Assembly (NCBI GenBank): GCA_040954595.2
Contig: CM082578.2
Span: 17,732,001-17,796,000 of the forward strand
Direction of reading: 5' to 3'
DNA: 64,000 nt
Source: Balanoglossus misakiensis
Lineage: Eukaryota; Hemichordata
In this document: positions 25,101 to 40,100 of the stretch, piece by piece
Layout: each line of letters starts with the position of its first letter
Numbering within the stretch: position 1 is the first letter of the stretch
Made by a program: the position numbers and the translations under genes
Notes under the pieces: generated by a model
Database searches by the model: none
What the model saw: the letters and a program-made list of their open reading frames with translations, nothing else
Told to the model about the DNA's origin: nothing

Positions 25101-28100
25101 CTTTAGCTTATGAAATTTACCATCACAATATAGTAGAGTTGCTCACCAGAGGGCTCAGATAATCTATTTCATATCCACCAGCCCAAAGGCAAGTTTGAGA
25201 AAATGGGAACACATGCACATTTGAGGTCATGAAATGTAATCAAGCACACAGTGATTTGCTTATCACCTCTGTGGGTTCATTCACCAGATTATGGAGTTTC
25301 TCTTACATCAAAAGATAGCTTTAGATGAGTTATAGCTTTCTATATCTACCAGCATATATGATAAAATGTTATATTGGTGAGAACAGAATCCGACTTTGAA
25401 GATCTTGGCCCTTCTTGGGTGCATTTCTACACTATTGATAGAAATTAAAAAGAAACATATTTGATTAATAAATTAAATGCTAAATGTGAAATAAGTGTTA
25501 AAGAATGAACCATCACGTGTGACTTTAGATATAAGAAGCACAATCACTTCAGCCATGGGTTTATTACATGGTCCCCATCTGGATTATGAATGTCAATGTT
25601 GTGCATGAAGTTTGTTTGTTACTGCCTTGACCCAAGCCATGTGTGATATCATGGCATGTTCATAGACAGACTTGGTGTCCTCAATCGACAGTCACACAAC
25701 TCTTGCCTGCCCAGACCTGCACCGACACACAGAGAGGTTAGCAGTTGGAAATGAATCATTGACATTACATAGAGATTCAGTTTATAAACATGATGAAGTT
25801 TGGAACAAAGGGTAGAAGTTCAATAAACAAGATGATTCAGCAGACAGTTGCAACTTGTGTTTCAATTGGTTGAGGTTTGCCACCAGTATATGATTATAAT
25901 CATTATTTTTCCATGAAACTGGTCAATTAGTGTAAAAATGACTGTTTTTTTAACAGCACTTGATGCTGTAGTCCACTTCTCCATTATGTACAGGAACATT
26001 AAGATGTGGGAAATCACTCAGATGGAGCAATTCAACTGTACAAATACTTTACAGATTCATTGGACTGAAAACGGAGCAAGCAAAGCAAAGCAACTGTTTG
26101 TTCACGGAGTCCCGCACATCAAAGCAGTTTTACTCGCTGCTGTATCACTGTAATTACGACTGAAACTGTCAGTTGCGTGGTTTACAAATCATTTGATCAG
26201 ACATTGATGTTTGATGTCATTGCCATTGACGAAAAATGATGACCTAATTTTCATACTGACGTAGTTTCTTCAGTGAAGAGTGTTTTACCACCAATCCTTT
26301 GATTTGCTGCCTGCACATTATATGCATCACTTAAAATTATCTAGAAATGTTAACAAGCCAATTGGACGTTTTGTAGTACAAAGGTAGCTTTTGTTTCTTT
26401 ATGCCAGTACAGTTTGTATTATAATTGCGATTGTGGGATTTTAGTGATCCTTTGTGATCAGACTTTCACTGAAATATAATCACAAAACCGACATTTTCCA
26501 TTGTACCATTTGTACCAACTATTGCTTAGCAACAAAATTTAATCCCTTGATGATCCTGCTGAAAAGCTTCTAGCCAGGCTTCACATTTTCTAACCATACA
26601 TTATGAATGTGTTTATTCAATATTTGTACTGGCGGATTTCATATAATGGTGTCTTTCGCATCGTAATTTCCCCTGATATCAACTAAACTTTAGAATATTA
26701 AAATGCCCATACTCAAACAACTTATGCTGTCTCCATATTGTGACCCCTCACCATTCCTAGACGTATCCATGTAGATTTAAATAAACGTCCACGGCAATTC
26801 AGACCCATCAGTACATTATAACCATCTGGGACTTGTCCAAACTCAGTTTAGGAAAAGTAAAGTCTCACTTTTATCCCTCTGCTCTGAGTGTGACTATAAA
26901 GACAGAAATTGGAATGTGTGTCAGAGAGAGGAGGGCTCTACCTTGAACCTTATGCTGCACCAGCTTTCATTCTGGAAAAGTAGCGTGACATATTATTAGT
27001 AAAGGTTGACCTTAGAAAAATGCTTGATGCAGTTAACATCAGTTTATCATCAATACTTCGGGATTAAATTACACCTCTTCTGTATACATGCAAGGTGGCC
27101 ATTCCCCTTTTATTATTAGTTTAACAGCCAGATAACCAAATGATTTTTTTCAATTCCACCGAGCTGCACAGTAGTCAGAAATTCAATTTGTCTTCAGTGT
27201 CACGTTGGTATGCACCGGTAATTGGATGTCAATTATTTGGTCTTCGTTGAAGATAGAGTTGTTTAATTGATAACCACCTCATTTCAAAAGTAGACTGTGA
27301 AATAACCAGCCTAGTCCTGTCACAGTCAGGGGTTGGTATTCAGGAGGAATTGTCTCATGCATTTTCTGTGTGACATGTATAAAAGTATTATGCTTACGTT
27401 AGTGATGTAAATTGTATCACTGTCTATATACAAGATGGTAAAATGTGATTATGTGATATGCTTTTGGTGTTGGGAAGGTTACAACTACAGCAATAAAACC
27501 CTTGTTCACATATCACATATTTATAAAGGGGAGATCTGACTTCTCTTTCAAGAGTTTTTATGCACCTTTATTTGAATACTACCATTCAGTGTAGCTGGTG
27601 TTATCTCACCAATGCTTCTAAAAAAGCCCATTACAACATAGGCTTGCTGAGGAGTTTATCAAACCTGAAATCATGAATTAAAGTCTGATGAAAACCTTTT
27701 ACAAGTGACCAATAATACAAATCAGTCTGATTTACATAGAGAGTATCGCAACACTTGGCATGGGACATTATAATTACACAGATAATACTGCCTTGAGTGA
27801 GCAGTCATCTGGAAAATTATTCACAGGTGAATATTTATCTGCTGTGGTCCATTCCAGACTTTCTCAGTGTTAAATAACATTTCCTGCCATCTTCAAGTAA
27901 CAGTCGGGTGAATTTTATTTCATTCACTGCCATCCCCATCGTCCGCTCGCGCAGGTTTTTGGCTTGACCACAGTCTCCCTTTTTTGGAGAGCAAGACCTT
28001 GGTGGGCACAGATGGATAATTCTCTGCTGAACACAACGATACATCACGCAGCCTGAGTTCTGAAATATTAACATTTATTTAGCTCTACTGCAGAATGCAG

Positions 28101-31100
28101 GCTAGAACCTCATCGTCAAGCAATTTATGCATGACAGGTTTGCCTCATCGCGTCTGTACAGTTATTGAAGATATAAATATGCAATATATCAAGCGGTCAG
28201 GGCAGGTGAACCTGAGAATGTGATAAATCATGAAAATAAAATACGATGGATCAAGATTCCAAGTGCATAATATGTCAACTGGTATGTTAGATTCTGTCAC
28301 CAAGGCTGCCTATGTAAATGAAAATTAATGCAGTTGTACGAATAAGTATATTACATTCTTTCAGTTTGCATAAATCTACTTAAAATAAACATGGTCCACA
28401 ATCATTAAAGCATAAATAATAAATAGGGCATTCCAGAAATTTTAAATACTATTGAACTAGTGACCTTCATATGGTAAATATGATATCCTTGTTAATATTC
28501 TCCCAGTAGCCCTTAGTGATAAAATATAATGACACACCCAACCAGTTATTTAATTACTCAGAAGATGAGATTATTTTACAAATGTGGAATTTTCTGTTGA
28601 AATATATGAATTCCAGTTGGTTAACAAATTTACAAGATCACATTTACCTTCACAGCCTCATTTTTCAAGCTGTGTCTTCTATACATATTATCATCATACA
28701 GTTACAAAATGTGTAGTGATCACGAAAAAACATTTGTAAGGCAGCAAACACTTTCACATTTGTAATTGGGGGTAGACAGTATTGCAACATCAAAGTTCCC
28801 AGATTGCAAAGATTACTACAATGAAAGGGCATCACCTGTGAAGAATCATTTCCTTTTGAGTTTTCTGAAATTTCCGGATGCTCTTCCTGTTATAACTTTC
28901 CAAGACATTTCCTGGTAAGACACTCCAAACTCCCAGTGAGGGTGATTTCCGAGTGCAGCTTTGTCTTGGATGTTGTAATTTGACCCAGCTTTGTTCCAAC
29001 GAAAACATGAGTCACTCTCGCAAGATCGATTTTTACACCAAATCAGTTGGTGCCCTCGTCAGTTTTACGTCAGGCACTGTTGAGGGTGAGACATGGAACA
29101 AGTAGAGCACACACAAAATCCTCATCTGACAGGAAATTGGTCCTACAGCATGAAGGCCCACAGTTGTCTGTGTTCAGTGTCTGTACTCTATTGTACAAAG
29201 GTAAACAAATCATTCTCAAGTTAAAGCGTTGTTTAAAAGTGAAGAATTTGAACAACTCCAGTACCATTTACTGAAAACTGTTATTTTTGTTTTATTACAG
29301 CAATTGACAAAGACCATACAGTCGCTGCAAGATGAGCTTCGTATGCAGAGAGACTTGAAGCAGCATTTGGAGGATCTTGTAACTCTGAGTTCCTCGCCCC
29401 AGGAGCAAGAAATCATAGCTTTGAAGACGGAAAAGGAAAGGCAAGGAAAAGAGCTCTTCCTGCTCAGGAAGACCCTGGAAGAGATGGAGCTACGTATTGA
29501 GACTCAGAAACAGACATTGGCCGCCAGAGATGAGTCCATTAAGAAGCTGTTAGAAATGCTGCAGAGTAAAGGTTTGCCTGTCAAGAATCTGGAGGACAAC
29601 AAAGAGGCTGATCGTATCCGAAACAAACTTATTGAAACCCAGGCGAAAGTCTCGCAATTGGAAAGTGCGTTAGGTGGTAAAGATGCAGAGATAAAGAAAT
29701 TAAAACAGGTAAGTTATTTCAGTCAAGGGTTGTAGGAACGCGTCTTTCTCACAGTACTGCCATAAGCATTGGGGTACAGTGAATGAGATGTTGGATTTTT
29801 GGTATAGTTGATCATACAAAGAGAGTATAACTATACAATAGTGCTAGCAACTAAGTATGCCATGAAGATTTACAAGGTCACTCACCAGGAAGTGAAAGTC
29901 ACTGCTTGATTCCAAAACTGCGCTTTTATGAGAAACCTTTTGGAGAATGCATATTCAGTTACAATTTACTGTCTGGTGATTGGAATAGAAGAACTCCTTC
30001 CCTGACAAATACTCACAGGAGTTTTAAAATGGAAGAGGCCTGAAGCCCTGAATAAAAAAGATGTGGCTGAATCAAATGGGGAGGCAATTGGGCAGTGTGA
30101 GTAGAGGTGTTCTCTCTGAGGGTGTTGGGGGGATCAGTTATTTTGCCATTAAGATCAGACGAAGCAAAGATGAAATCAGGAATTGGCACTTCAAAACAAG
30201 GATTGAATAAGCTTACATAAAAGATTTTAGCCCCTTGTTATCTTGATCTGCCAAAATTTGGCTGTGATATAGATCACAAGATGAAAATCCCTGTACGGGT
30301 TCTGATGTGGCCACTTTAATACCGCGGTGTCCTAAAAATAGACTGAACGGCCTTATTGGTGTGTCTGGGTGTTTGAAAAACATGTTGACTCATCAATCTG
30401 CTAACTTTGTATACACACAACATGTACATGTAATAAATGTTGTAGCATACTAGATTGGGAGAGTGCATAATACTGAGCCAGTATAGTCTGTTATGAATAC
30501 AAAACACAAATATCGAATGTCTGGTGTTTGTTGCATTTAACTGCATGTTGTCGGGACTGAGACTTAAATATAAACTCTAACACTAAATGTTAATGCATCA
30601 CTCATGATGTTATATATACACAGGAAGGTACATCCCCATGTGCTATATGGAATGATGTCCTTGACAACATAAAAACTATTAAATACAGCCATTATGAAAA
30701 TTAATCTCAGTCTGTTTAGCCAGAGTTGGAAAAATTATTCTTTCATATCCACAAACATAAATGTTTCATTTCCAATAACAGGTACATGACATCCTGTTAT
30801 TGTATTCAAAGCTGAACAAGTTAATATAATCCATCTCTGGTGATGAAACTTTAGAAAGCCGCGAATTTGATATGCAAGGCTGATTTCCTGAATAGGTCAA
30901 GAACTAAACAAATTCATTTTTTCTGTACAAGTTATTTAGGACACTGCTGCTGCTGATGATCGACAAACAAACTGAGATAATTTTGTTAATGGCTGTGAAG
31001 TTCTGCTTCAGTGATGATGATAACAGCATGTTGGATATTCGTTAAATACAGTGTTCATACCAAACCATCTTTTTTACTTGATAACATAACTCATCTCTTT

Positions 31101-34100
31101 TTCTCTATTGACACCTATACCTGTCCCTAGGGCCTAGAAATTAACGCAGAGACTAGCAGAAAGCTTGAGCGACAACTTGGTTCTTCCTTGCAGTCTCAAG
31201 ACTCTTCTAGAGCTAATGCTCTCAAAACTATCATAGAAGTCAAGGTATCCTATTTTATGACAGGTCATGTGGTAGTCATGTGACAGTCATGTGATAGTGA
31301 TCGAACCTGTTTGATGTTTAATTGCATGCTTGTTGGACTATCTTTCGTTTCTTCGCTGAGTTATTTTTTTCCCCTCAAATTGTAACTACTTCTATAACTG
31401 CTGCACGTTTGTTTTGTCTGTTTAACATGAGATTTGACTGAGTTGAAAAACTGTTACATCGAAAAAGATGGCTCGACAGTTTGTCTTTTCTTGTTAACTT
31501 TGACGTGGCCCTATTGTGTAGGCATGTGTGTGTTTATGATGTCCGTTCACTAAGACTGATTTTTGCAGTGTGATTTGCACTAAATTGTTAAATTCAAGCT
31601 TAAAACTGCCGCACTGGTGTGAACTTTAACCCCTTAACCCCAACACCTGCTTTGCATCTTAACCTTTGAACCCCCTGTAGGGCATGATCTCTCCTGTAAC
31701 CTCCCCAGTTTTCATATCATTGCTCACGGAATCTATCGCCAGTTTAAATAGTCATCATTGTCATAAATTTTATCACATGAAATGTGTATGGAGAAATATG
31801 ATAAATGCAAGAACTGTAAATGTATTTTTATTGCATACTTAAACAAAATGACAGATGTACAATATACGTGACCATCATCACCCAGTTCCAACTCATTCCA
31901 TTAGCTGTCACAAAACCTAGAATTTCAATAGTCATCCCTCATCATCCAACCTACTTTTAGCTGGAATCTATGGATCATGTACATGTAATTTGAAAATGGA
32001 AAGTAGAACTGTGCCCATGCAGTCTCTCATCATGTAGCAGTTGTGGAAAAATTCTGCTGATCTATGTGATTCACTGAAGTTCATCTGTTTAAGTGATTTT
32101 GCAGTTGATATGTTGTGAGCCACTTCAACCAAACAAGTATCCAGTGGCAACAGGGCCACACCTAACGGCACATGATCCACATAGATGAGAGTTTAGAATT
32201 ACATGTAACATGAGGCTACCATGTAACCCCACACAGCTTTATCTCTGACCGTCATGATTCCATATATCACAGAATTTGATGCCATTTGGGTCACCGCTGT
32301 AGATGCTAGCGCATAACCTCCAATCGTCATTCGGATTTGTGCTTACTGTATGTTTTGCTGAGTGGCAGTATTGCTGCATTGCCAAGCTCACTCTTTGTCA
32401 GTGCAGTGTCAGAAGCCTGTGATCTCCATCGCCACCAAAACATTTGATAGTCCCAATATGAAACAGACCTTGAAATGAAAGTGTGGGACTTTTGATCGTG
32501 TCATTCTCTTCTTCTTTTTAAATCAATCAAAAATAATGTCACTGGGTTTGATATACTATAATCATTGCAGGTCTTTGATGTGATGTTTTGATCCAAATAT
32601 TTTTTTTTTACGTGTGTTTATCCAGGATACTAAAATTTCAACTCTGGAAGATCAGATCCACGAGCTAGAAGAAACCCTTCAAAAACTGCGTTCCAGTGGT
32701 GCTATTAGTCCCGAAGAAAGGACAGAAGAAATCAAACAAATAGAAGAATATAAAGGACATTCCAAGTTTATGAAAAGACAGGTAATGCCTTGCTGCATGG
32801 GACAACAGTCTGTTTGGTTATTTGGCTGCAAAACTTTATCTTGGATGGTCACAAATGCCATTATCCGCAGCACTCAAAACACACCCCCGGAACAATTGTA
32901 ATGATACCATTTAGGATTTTTTTTTCCTTTTCGCCTAACATTCACAAGAAAGCTTTGCAATTAAGGCAGAATGGGAAAGTTTGTAAATGGAAGGAAACAC
33001 TAATGCATTACGATTGATGAGACAGAGACAAGGTGATTTGACAACTACTCTATACCATGTGATGGGATTTTTTTTACAAAATGTAATGCCAGTTGATTGT
33101 TACACTCCTCTAATGTATTGCAAGATGATGATTGTCTCTGCATTCCCCACATCTTTGTCCATTCCAGCCCTTAAAAAAAAATCCCTGACTTTTTGTTGAT
33201 CGCACTGTGCATTAAACACATCACCCACCTGTGGTGAAAATTGCTTTACCTGGAATTTCAGAGACAAAAGTAAACTGATTATCATTCTGCAGATGTAGAC
33301 CATTACATGCTGAGAGGGGGGATACTGTGGTTGACCTCAGTGGATAATGTTAAATGATACAGAAAAAAATTGCCATACTTTCACATCTTGTTATCAGTAA
33401 AAGCCAAAGCAGGCATGCCATTGTCATTGGTAACACAATAGAAGACTCTGTAACCATGGTGCTTTTCATGAGCCTTACACAGTTGTAAACAAGTTATAAG
33501 AAAACATTCAAAACAAAATTTTTCTAATGTACTGAAATATGATATTATCATTGTATTGCAGCTGTTTGCTCATGATGTTAATATTCATGTTTACGTCAAA
33601 TTAACGACTGTAAATTTTCGTTCCACATTCATGAGAATGTCGAAAGAGTGGCTGTAGAAACAAGATGCCATAAATTGCTAGTTGCTAGGGATTCAAGTGA
33701 TATCATCACAAACCTTGAGGCACTGCAAAGATGAAATTGCTTTAAAAAATGGAATAATGAGAAATAATCCAATCTACTAATAGCCTCCGGTTCCTGCCTT
33801 CAATTTGAAGCAGTCTTTTTCCGAATCCACAGCAACTATTCATGGTTCAGTCCTGGCGGGTAGAGAGAGACAGAGAGAGACAGAGAGATAAAATTTACAG
33901 AAACAATTTTGAACTCATGATGTCAGGTATTAATGTATGAAAGGTAGTGATGTGGCATGACATTACAACCACTGGCATTATCTTTTGATCATTACAGATT
34001 GATCAGTTGAAGTCTGAACTAGCACAGAAAAGTGCTGATCTGCAAGGTACCAAGACCAAGCTGGACACACTAACCATACAGTTGTCGGACAAGCAAGCTC

Positions 34101-37100
34101 ACTTTGACGTCCTGAAAGAATCTCTAGCTGCTAAAGAACAGCATGCAAATATTTTACAAGCTGATGTAAGTGTTCTAAGAATGGTACTAGATTGTACACC
34201 AGACGACCACTTTGTTTCCATGCCTTGAGTTATATCCATGGTGTACTTTCAGTAGATGATATTTAGATTTATAAGGTAGAAAATTATTTGTATCACATAA
34301 ACATTTATGATACAACGATATTGTTTACTACAGGTGGAGGCATTGAGAGGCAGAATAGAGGAAAAAGATCTTGTTATAGAGAAAAAGAACAAACAAATTA
34401 GTGGCTACACCCAGGATAAGAGTAGATTCAACAATGATGTCACAGAACTCCGAGAGATGTTGGACATCAAAGACAGAAAGATTAACGTCCTTCAAAGAAA
34501 GGTGAGTGTTAAACGCTGCTCAGGTTGTGATCAGGCTTTGATTGTTTTGTTATTGAAAGTGAAATTGCCAACACACACATCAACAGCCATGAAGATCAGT
34601 TAAGTTTTACTGTCACAAAGTTGCAATCAAAGGAAATAGAAGTTTCAGATTTACAACAGTTGTAAATGCAAATATACAAGATATGGCTTGGCTTGAGCTG
34701 TGATCAGAATTTCCAGTTGCCTAACCCAGTTGGATATTTTGGTTTACATGTTGTGTATCAGCTTTCTCAGTAGTGCGTTAGTTTGCAAAAAACAAAATAG
34801 AAAAAGTAAAAATTTGTTTGCTTACATCTACATGTACATGTAGTACACCTGGCTGATTCAGTTATAGTCTCATGATTGGATGAATCCCCCCATTAACACC
34901 TGTATCAGTGCATCTGCTGTCTTTTCCGTGGCCATTATTTTTTACAGCACAACATATTAGCACCCGTCCCGCACCATTTTGCACATTTCATTACAGCTCC
35001 CCATCATCCACCGCTGCCCCCCTCGCCAAACGTCCTTGCCCACCCCCTGCCCCCCCCCCCCAAAAGCGTAGAAATCTCCAGATGTGGTCTCTGACTTGTC
35101 GCTCTTTCTCTCATTTGCGTTTGGAGCTAACTGACATGAAAAATATGGTGGATATCAAGGATAGGAAAATTAATATCTTCCAAATCAAGGTGACTTACGT
35201 TGTTTACCCCCTGATGTTGTTTATGTGGACCTTCCACTATCCATTACAACCCACACTCATTCATGTTCACCATTGGTTGCCATGGCAATGTTTGCATTTC
35301 AGTTCATCCCTCCCCACCAAAGCATCCTTTCCTTGTTTGATAAATAAATAAATAAATAAATAGAAGTTCCCACCTTGTGCTCAATATGTCTTGTTTTCTG
35401 GTTTGTTTATGGTTGGTTTTGATTACATTCTGTGTTTTCTGCATGGTCAATACTTTATATATAATTTATAAATATTGATATTATACCTGATTTTAAGATA
35501 ATAGATATTTATCTAGATGTGTGGTTTTATTCTGAGTGTAAATGTTTAGAAGTGTTTCAAATATTTTTTCATGTAAGTAGTAGCAACCTTTTTCACTGGA
35601 GTGTACAGACTCTTGGTACGTGAGCTGTGCCAAGGGACAGTAGCTGTTACCAGCTATAGGCCAACTCTGGAATGAATTGTTCAAGCTGAATGCTGCAGTG
35701 TTCCACACACAGCAGATGCTGAAAAAGTTGCATGGTTGTGGTACAAACAAAATTGTGTATAAATGCCAACATAGGAATATGTGTATTTCTAGGTTTGTTT
35801 GTTTGTTTACACAAATTGCATTGTTTGTACAATGGTCAATTCAAATTCTGAATTTTTTCATGAGTGTAAAGGCACAGTGATTAAGCCAGCACACCACCAT
35901 GGTTTACATGCAGTTACATTTTCATTTTGAGAATCACAGCTCATAGGTAATATTCAAGGCATGTTATAGCAGAATTTTCAAAGCTTTACAGACAAACAAA
36001 CACAAACACAAACACATGCACAAATAGGAAAATGTTTACATGTTCGACTCAGCAACGGATAAGAGGAATCTTCTTGGCCCATTAGTGGACTCTGCATTTG
36101 ACATAAAAATTACAATAATTCTGAATTGCATAATGAAGTCACTTCTATTCAGGACTAGTTTCCGTTGTGTTGATTCCAGTACAAGTTAAAACTATACAAA
36201 GTGAAGAAAGCCATGAGCATTGTTGGTTTCTATTTTTGGCCGTTACAGCTGGACAATTTACAAGAACAGCTTGGTGACAAGGATATTCAGATGAGCAACT
36301 TGAGAGAGAGAATGAACGCCCTGCAGTCAGATCACACCAGTTCTGACAGCACAGTTTCCAGCCTGGAGGAAGCCATCGTAGACAAGGACCGCATCATTGA
36401 ACGGCTGAAAGAGCAGCGGGAACGCGAAGATGCGGACAGGCGCGAAGAAAGTGAAGTGTCCACAAAGCAGATTAAGGAATTGAAGGATAAATTACAAATA
36501 TTGCAGAATGAATTGGAGGGAAAAGAAGTAAGAAAACATTCTGTCATATCAAATCACAAAACATTACAAATGAAATCTCAAATCGTCTCAAGTCAGACTT
36601 GACAATTAAAAGTACAAGTAAGAGAAGAATATTTTTAAAACATTTCATTTACAATGCCTTTTTTCTCTTCAAATTTGTAATAACAGACCACTCTGATGGA
36701 CATGAAGGAACACTCATCATCACTGGCAACGACCGGTATGAAGAAAGACTCCAAAATTAACACAATGGAGTCACTGGTACAGCAAAAGTCAGATGAAATA
36801 GCCAAGCTAGAGGCTGAATTAAAACGAGTAAGTCACAAATAATGATTCTTACAACCAAAGCAAGACAAATCTTTTAATGCATATTATAACAAACATGGTG
36901 CCAAACGTATGGTTGGTACGATATTAAAATACTTTGTGTTTACATTGTTGATCAACATGAGAAATCATCGGTATAATGACGATAATAGAAAACCATGTGT
37001 CAAAATAAGTGGATCACTACGTCTAGTGCAGACTGTTGCAACTGTGTATGTTATCCTCTGTACAGAATCACTTTTTCCCCCTCAAATTTTGCTGATGCTA

Positions 37101-40100
37101 CCCTGACACTGTCATTGCTTGCTTTGTCCATTTTCTGCTCGCTTTATTGTCAGAAAAATCGTCAATTCTCATTCTGGGTAAGTTGTCTCCTAGGAACAAA
37201 TTACAAAAAAAAAATCTTTCTCTCCTTTGTATACTTCTCATTATGGTGTCTGGCATTGTTGGTAGATGACTGCACCATTTGCCTTGACATTTTCTCAAGG
37301 CATTAGGACTGATCTCTGTGTCATCATTTTCTTCAGCCTTGCATGCGTCTCATGCTTTCATATTGTGGAATGAAAACTAAGATATTCATCACTTATAAAT
37401 CGCAAATTTCTGCTTAATCACAATCACAGTTTTCAGTACTCTCGTAGACATTCAAAATGATTCAGCAACAAATTAAAAGTCTTTATTTCATTTTACTTCA
37501 CAAGAACTTATGAGCTTGAGGGACAGATGAGGCCGACACTTGTTAAATTATTCCATCCGCTTATCAGCCTTGGTCCATGCCCATAAAAATATCAGCATTA
37601 TTAGAGATATTTGAGGTGATTAATTCAAATTTACATTCATCCATGAAAGAAAAACAAACATGGAATCATTTAACCAACCATTGAGATTTCCTGATGAATC
37701 ATTTGCAGTCAGCCGGTATTTTCATGTCTACAAAATCAATACCGTACGGATACTAAATACACACAGCTAGAAATTCAATGTGTATAGATGTTTATAGAGA
37801 AAACTTGTAAGTTTACTATTTACCTAGGCAGCAGTGTGGTCTTAGATAAATAGATAAATTTAACTTAATTTTTCATTCAGTATTCATTACATAATATCCT
37901 TGAGGGTTTGATGACTAAAAAGTGTCCTTGAATTCTCACTGACGGGCAATACTGTGCTATTTATATATAAACTGTTTATTGACTATAAAAATCTGCTAAT
38001 CATGTGAAGTTTGGAATAACCTATTTCTGTGAATATTAAACCGTAATCATTTCATGAATGTAAAATCATAAACATAAATATTCTGCAGGAATATATTGAT
38101 GAAGTCGATTCTGCCAACAGGTAAAATAGAGGCAGTATTGATATGGAAATATTGATGGTCAGTCTTGATGACTATACATATTCCAAGGCAGTTTGAACTG
38201 ACAGATATATAGAATCAGAATTTTAAAAACATTTTTGATGGATATTCATGTGGGATATTTATACATCTCAACACACGCTCACACTTGACTAATATTCTCT
38301 TCTGAATGCCTTGTCATCTCTGAAGCCATTGTTATTTTATGTTCAGTGTTGTTACTCACTCACCCACTCGCTCACTCACTCACTCTCTCTTTCTATCTTC
38401 TCAAATCAGTACAGTTTAATTTATTTTTCTTTCAGTGAATTTGTTGTGTAATTAATTAAACTACATGTGATCATCCTGGAAGTCGAATGCTACTAAAAGA
38501 AAGATCAAAACAAGATATTGCTATTTTCACTAATACAACGATAGATGTATTCTGATTGCATGAATTAAACTATTTTGTTTTTTTTTCATAATTGCATATT
38601 TTGGTCTATGATATCTGATAAGATTCAATAAATTTGAGCATAAAATATTATCTTTTTTTCCTTATTTATTTGGTATGCCCTAGCTTGTGATTTATGACTA
38701 ATGATTTTGACAAAATTTCTCTTCTATTTATTACGCCAGAGATGTAGAAAAAAATTATTAATAGCTGGTAAGAGATAAAGGTACTGGCAGTTGCTCTTTA
38801 CATGTGAGACACATCATTGCCTGAAGGGAGAAGCTTTGGGAGAGGATTTCACAATATTTTCTTTAAAGCCAGTCTTTTTTCACTCCCAGTCATTAATTGC
38901 TGGCTGCCAGCAATTTTCTATATCTCTTGCGAATAACACCCACAATAAATAGACTCTCTCACAGCCCCTCTCGCCGTCCATGCAGGCTTATGGTCTGATT
39001 ACATGTGTGCCCGTTTGCTACACAACACCATATGGGGCTTCTCCTTTGCTAAACGGTTGAGGGCGTGTCAGTGAAGGGCCTTGTAGCGAACCGTGGGCTG
39101 TGAGAGAGTCTACCACAATATCAGCTGAGAACAGTTTCTTCCATTTGCTGCATTATTCCAGCATAAGCATCCACTTGTGTATCAAACCGTAAACAGAAAA
39201 TCCCACTGATACAACAGACTGCAAACGATTTCCTTTTCCCGATCGACAGATAAAAGAGGAAAGGGAGCGGGAGAGCGGGAAAGAGTCGGATCTGGCACAG
39301 AAGATTGTCGATCTGGAAGACCAAGTGGAGCACTTCCGGGAACAGGTGAGCAAGTCACAGCTGGAAGTGGACAGACTCCTGGATATTCTCAAACACATGG
39401 AAGAAGAGAAGAACACCAAAGATCAACAGATTGCAGAGTTGGAAGGGTAAGCTGGTCTCTAGAATATCACCGCTCATTCCGTGGCTTTCAGTGTTCACAG
39501 AAATCCCAGATCTTTGGAGATAAAAAGGTGTAATGACTATCATCGAGTCTGTATCTCATCCCCTTCCAGATGCACTTTCGCACAGCAACTGCCATCCTTT
39601 TGTGGCATGTACTTTTCCAAAGTTCACTCGGCAAAAGATTGCTATCACTGATAAAAGTACCATCACCTGTCCTTTCTAGTGGCAATCAGCTCCTGGCATC
39701 TTTTGCATTAGTAGGAGGAGAGAAATCTTTATTTGTATACCACCTTCTGTAACTGACCGAGACATCCAAGTGTAGCTATTAGTCATCTATTATCACTGGT
39801 TGAATCATAACCGTCTGGCCACTAAGACTGTACTTTACTCACATATTCCACTAATTTGACCTACTTCTATCACTGAAATGCTTACTAGCAAACTTAAAGG
39901 AGATTTAGAAGGGTGAGTGGTTTCTTTGCTCTCTGTCTGACCTCTGAACCTTGACCTATTGAACTATCACTCTTCCTGCCCTAGTCACCATCTTCACCAA
40001 TGCTTTCCTGTTTCTCTATACTGTCACTGTATTAAATATGCACAGTTTGTTAGTTGTGTCCATTTGTTTTGGTTCCTTTTCTTTTAGACCTTATAGCAAA

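Noticed and set aside
27835-28074. Minus-strand open frame of 79 codons in ERC intron 1
   Set aside because: No recognisable family, no convincing splice sites in phase, and no neighbouring exons on that strand.
38089-38120. Possible ERC exon between exons 8 and 9 (CTGCAG, 32 nt, GTAAAA)
   Set aside because: Its exit phase does not fit exon 9, where joining would give a stop at once. The flanking exons 8 and 9 already join in frame.
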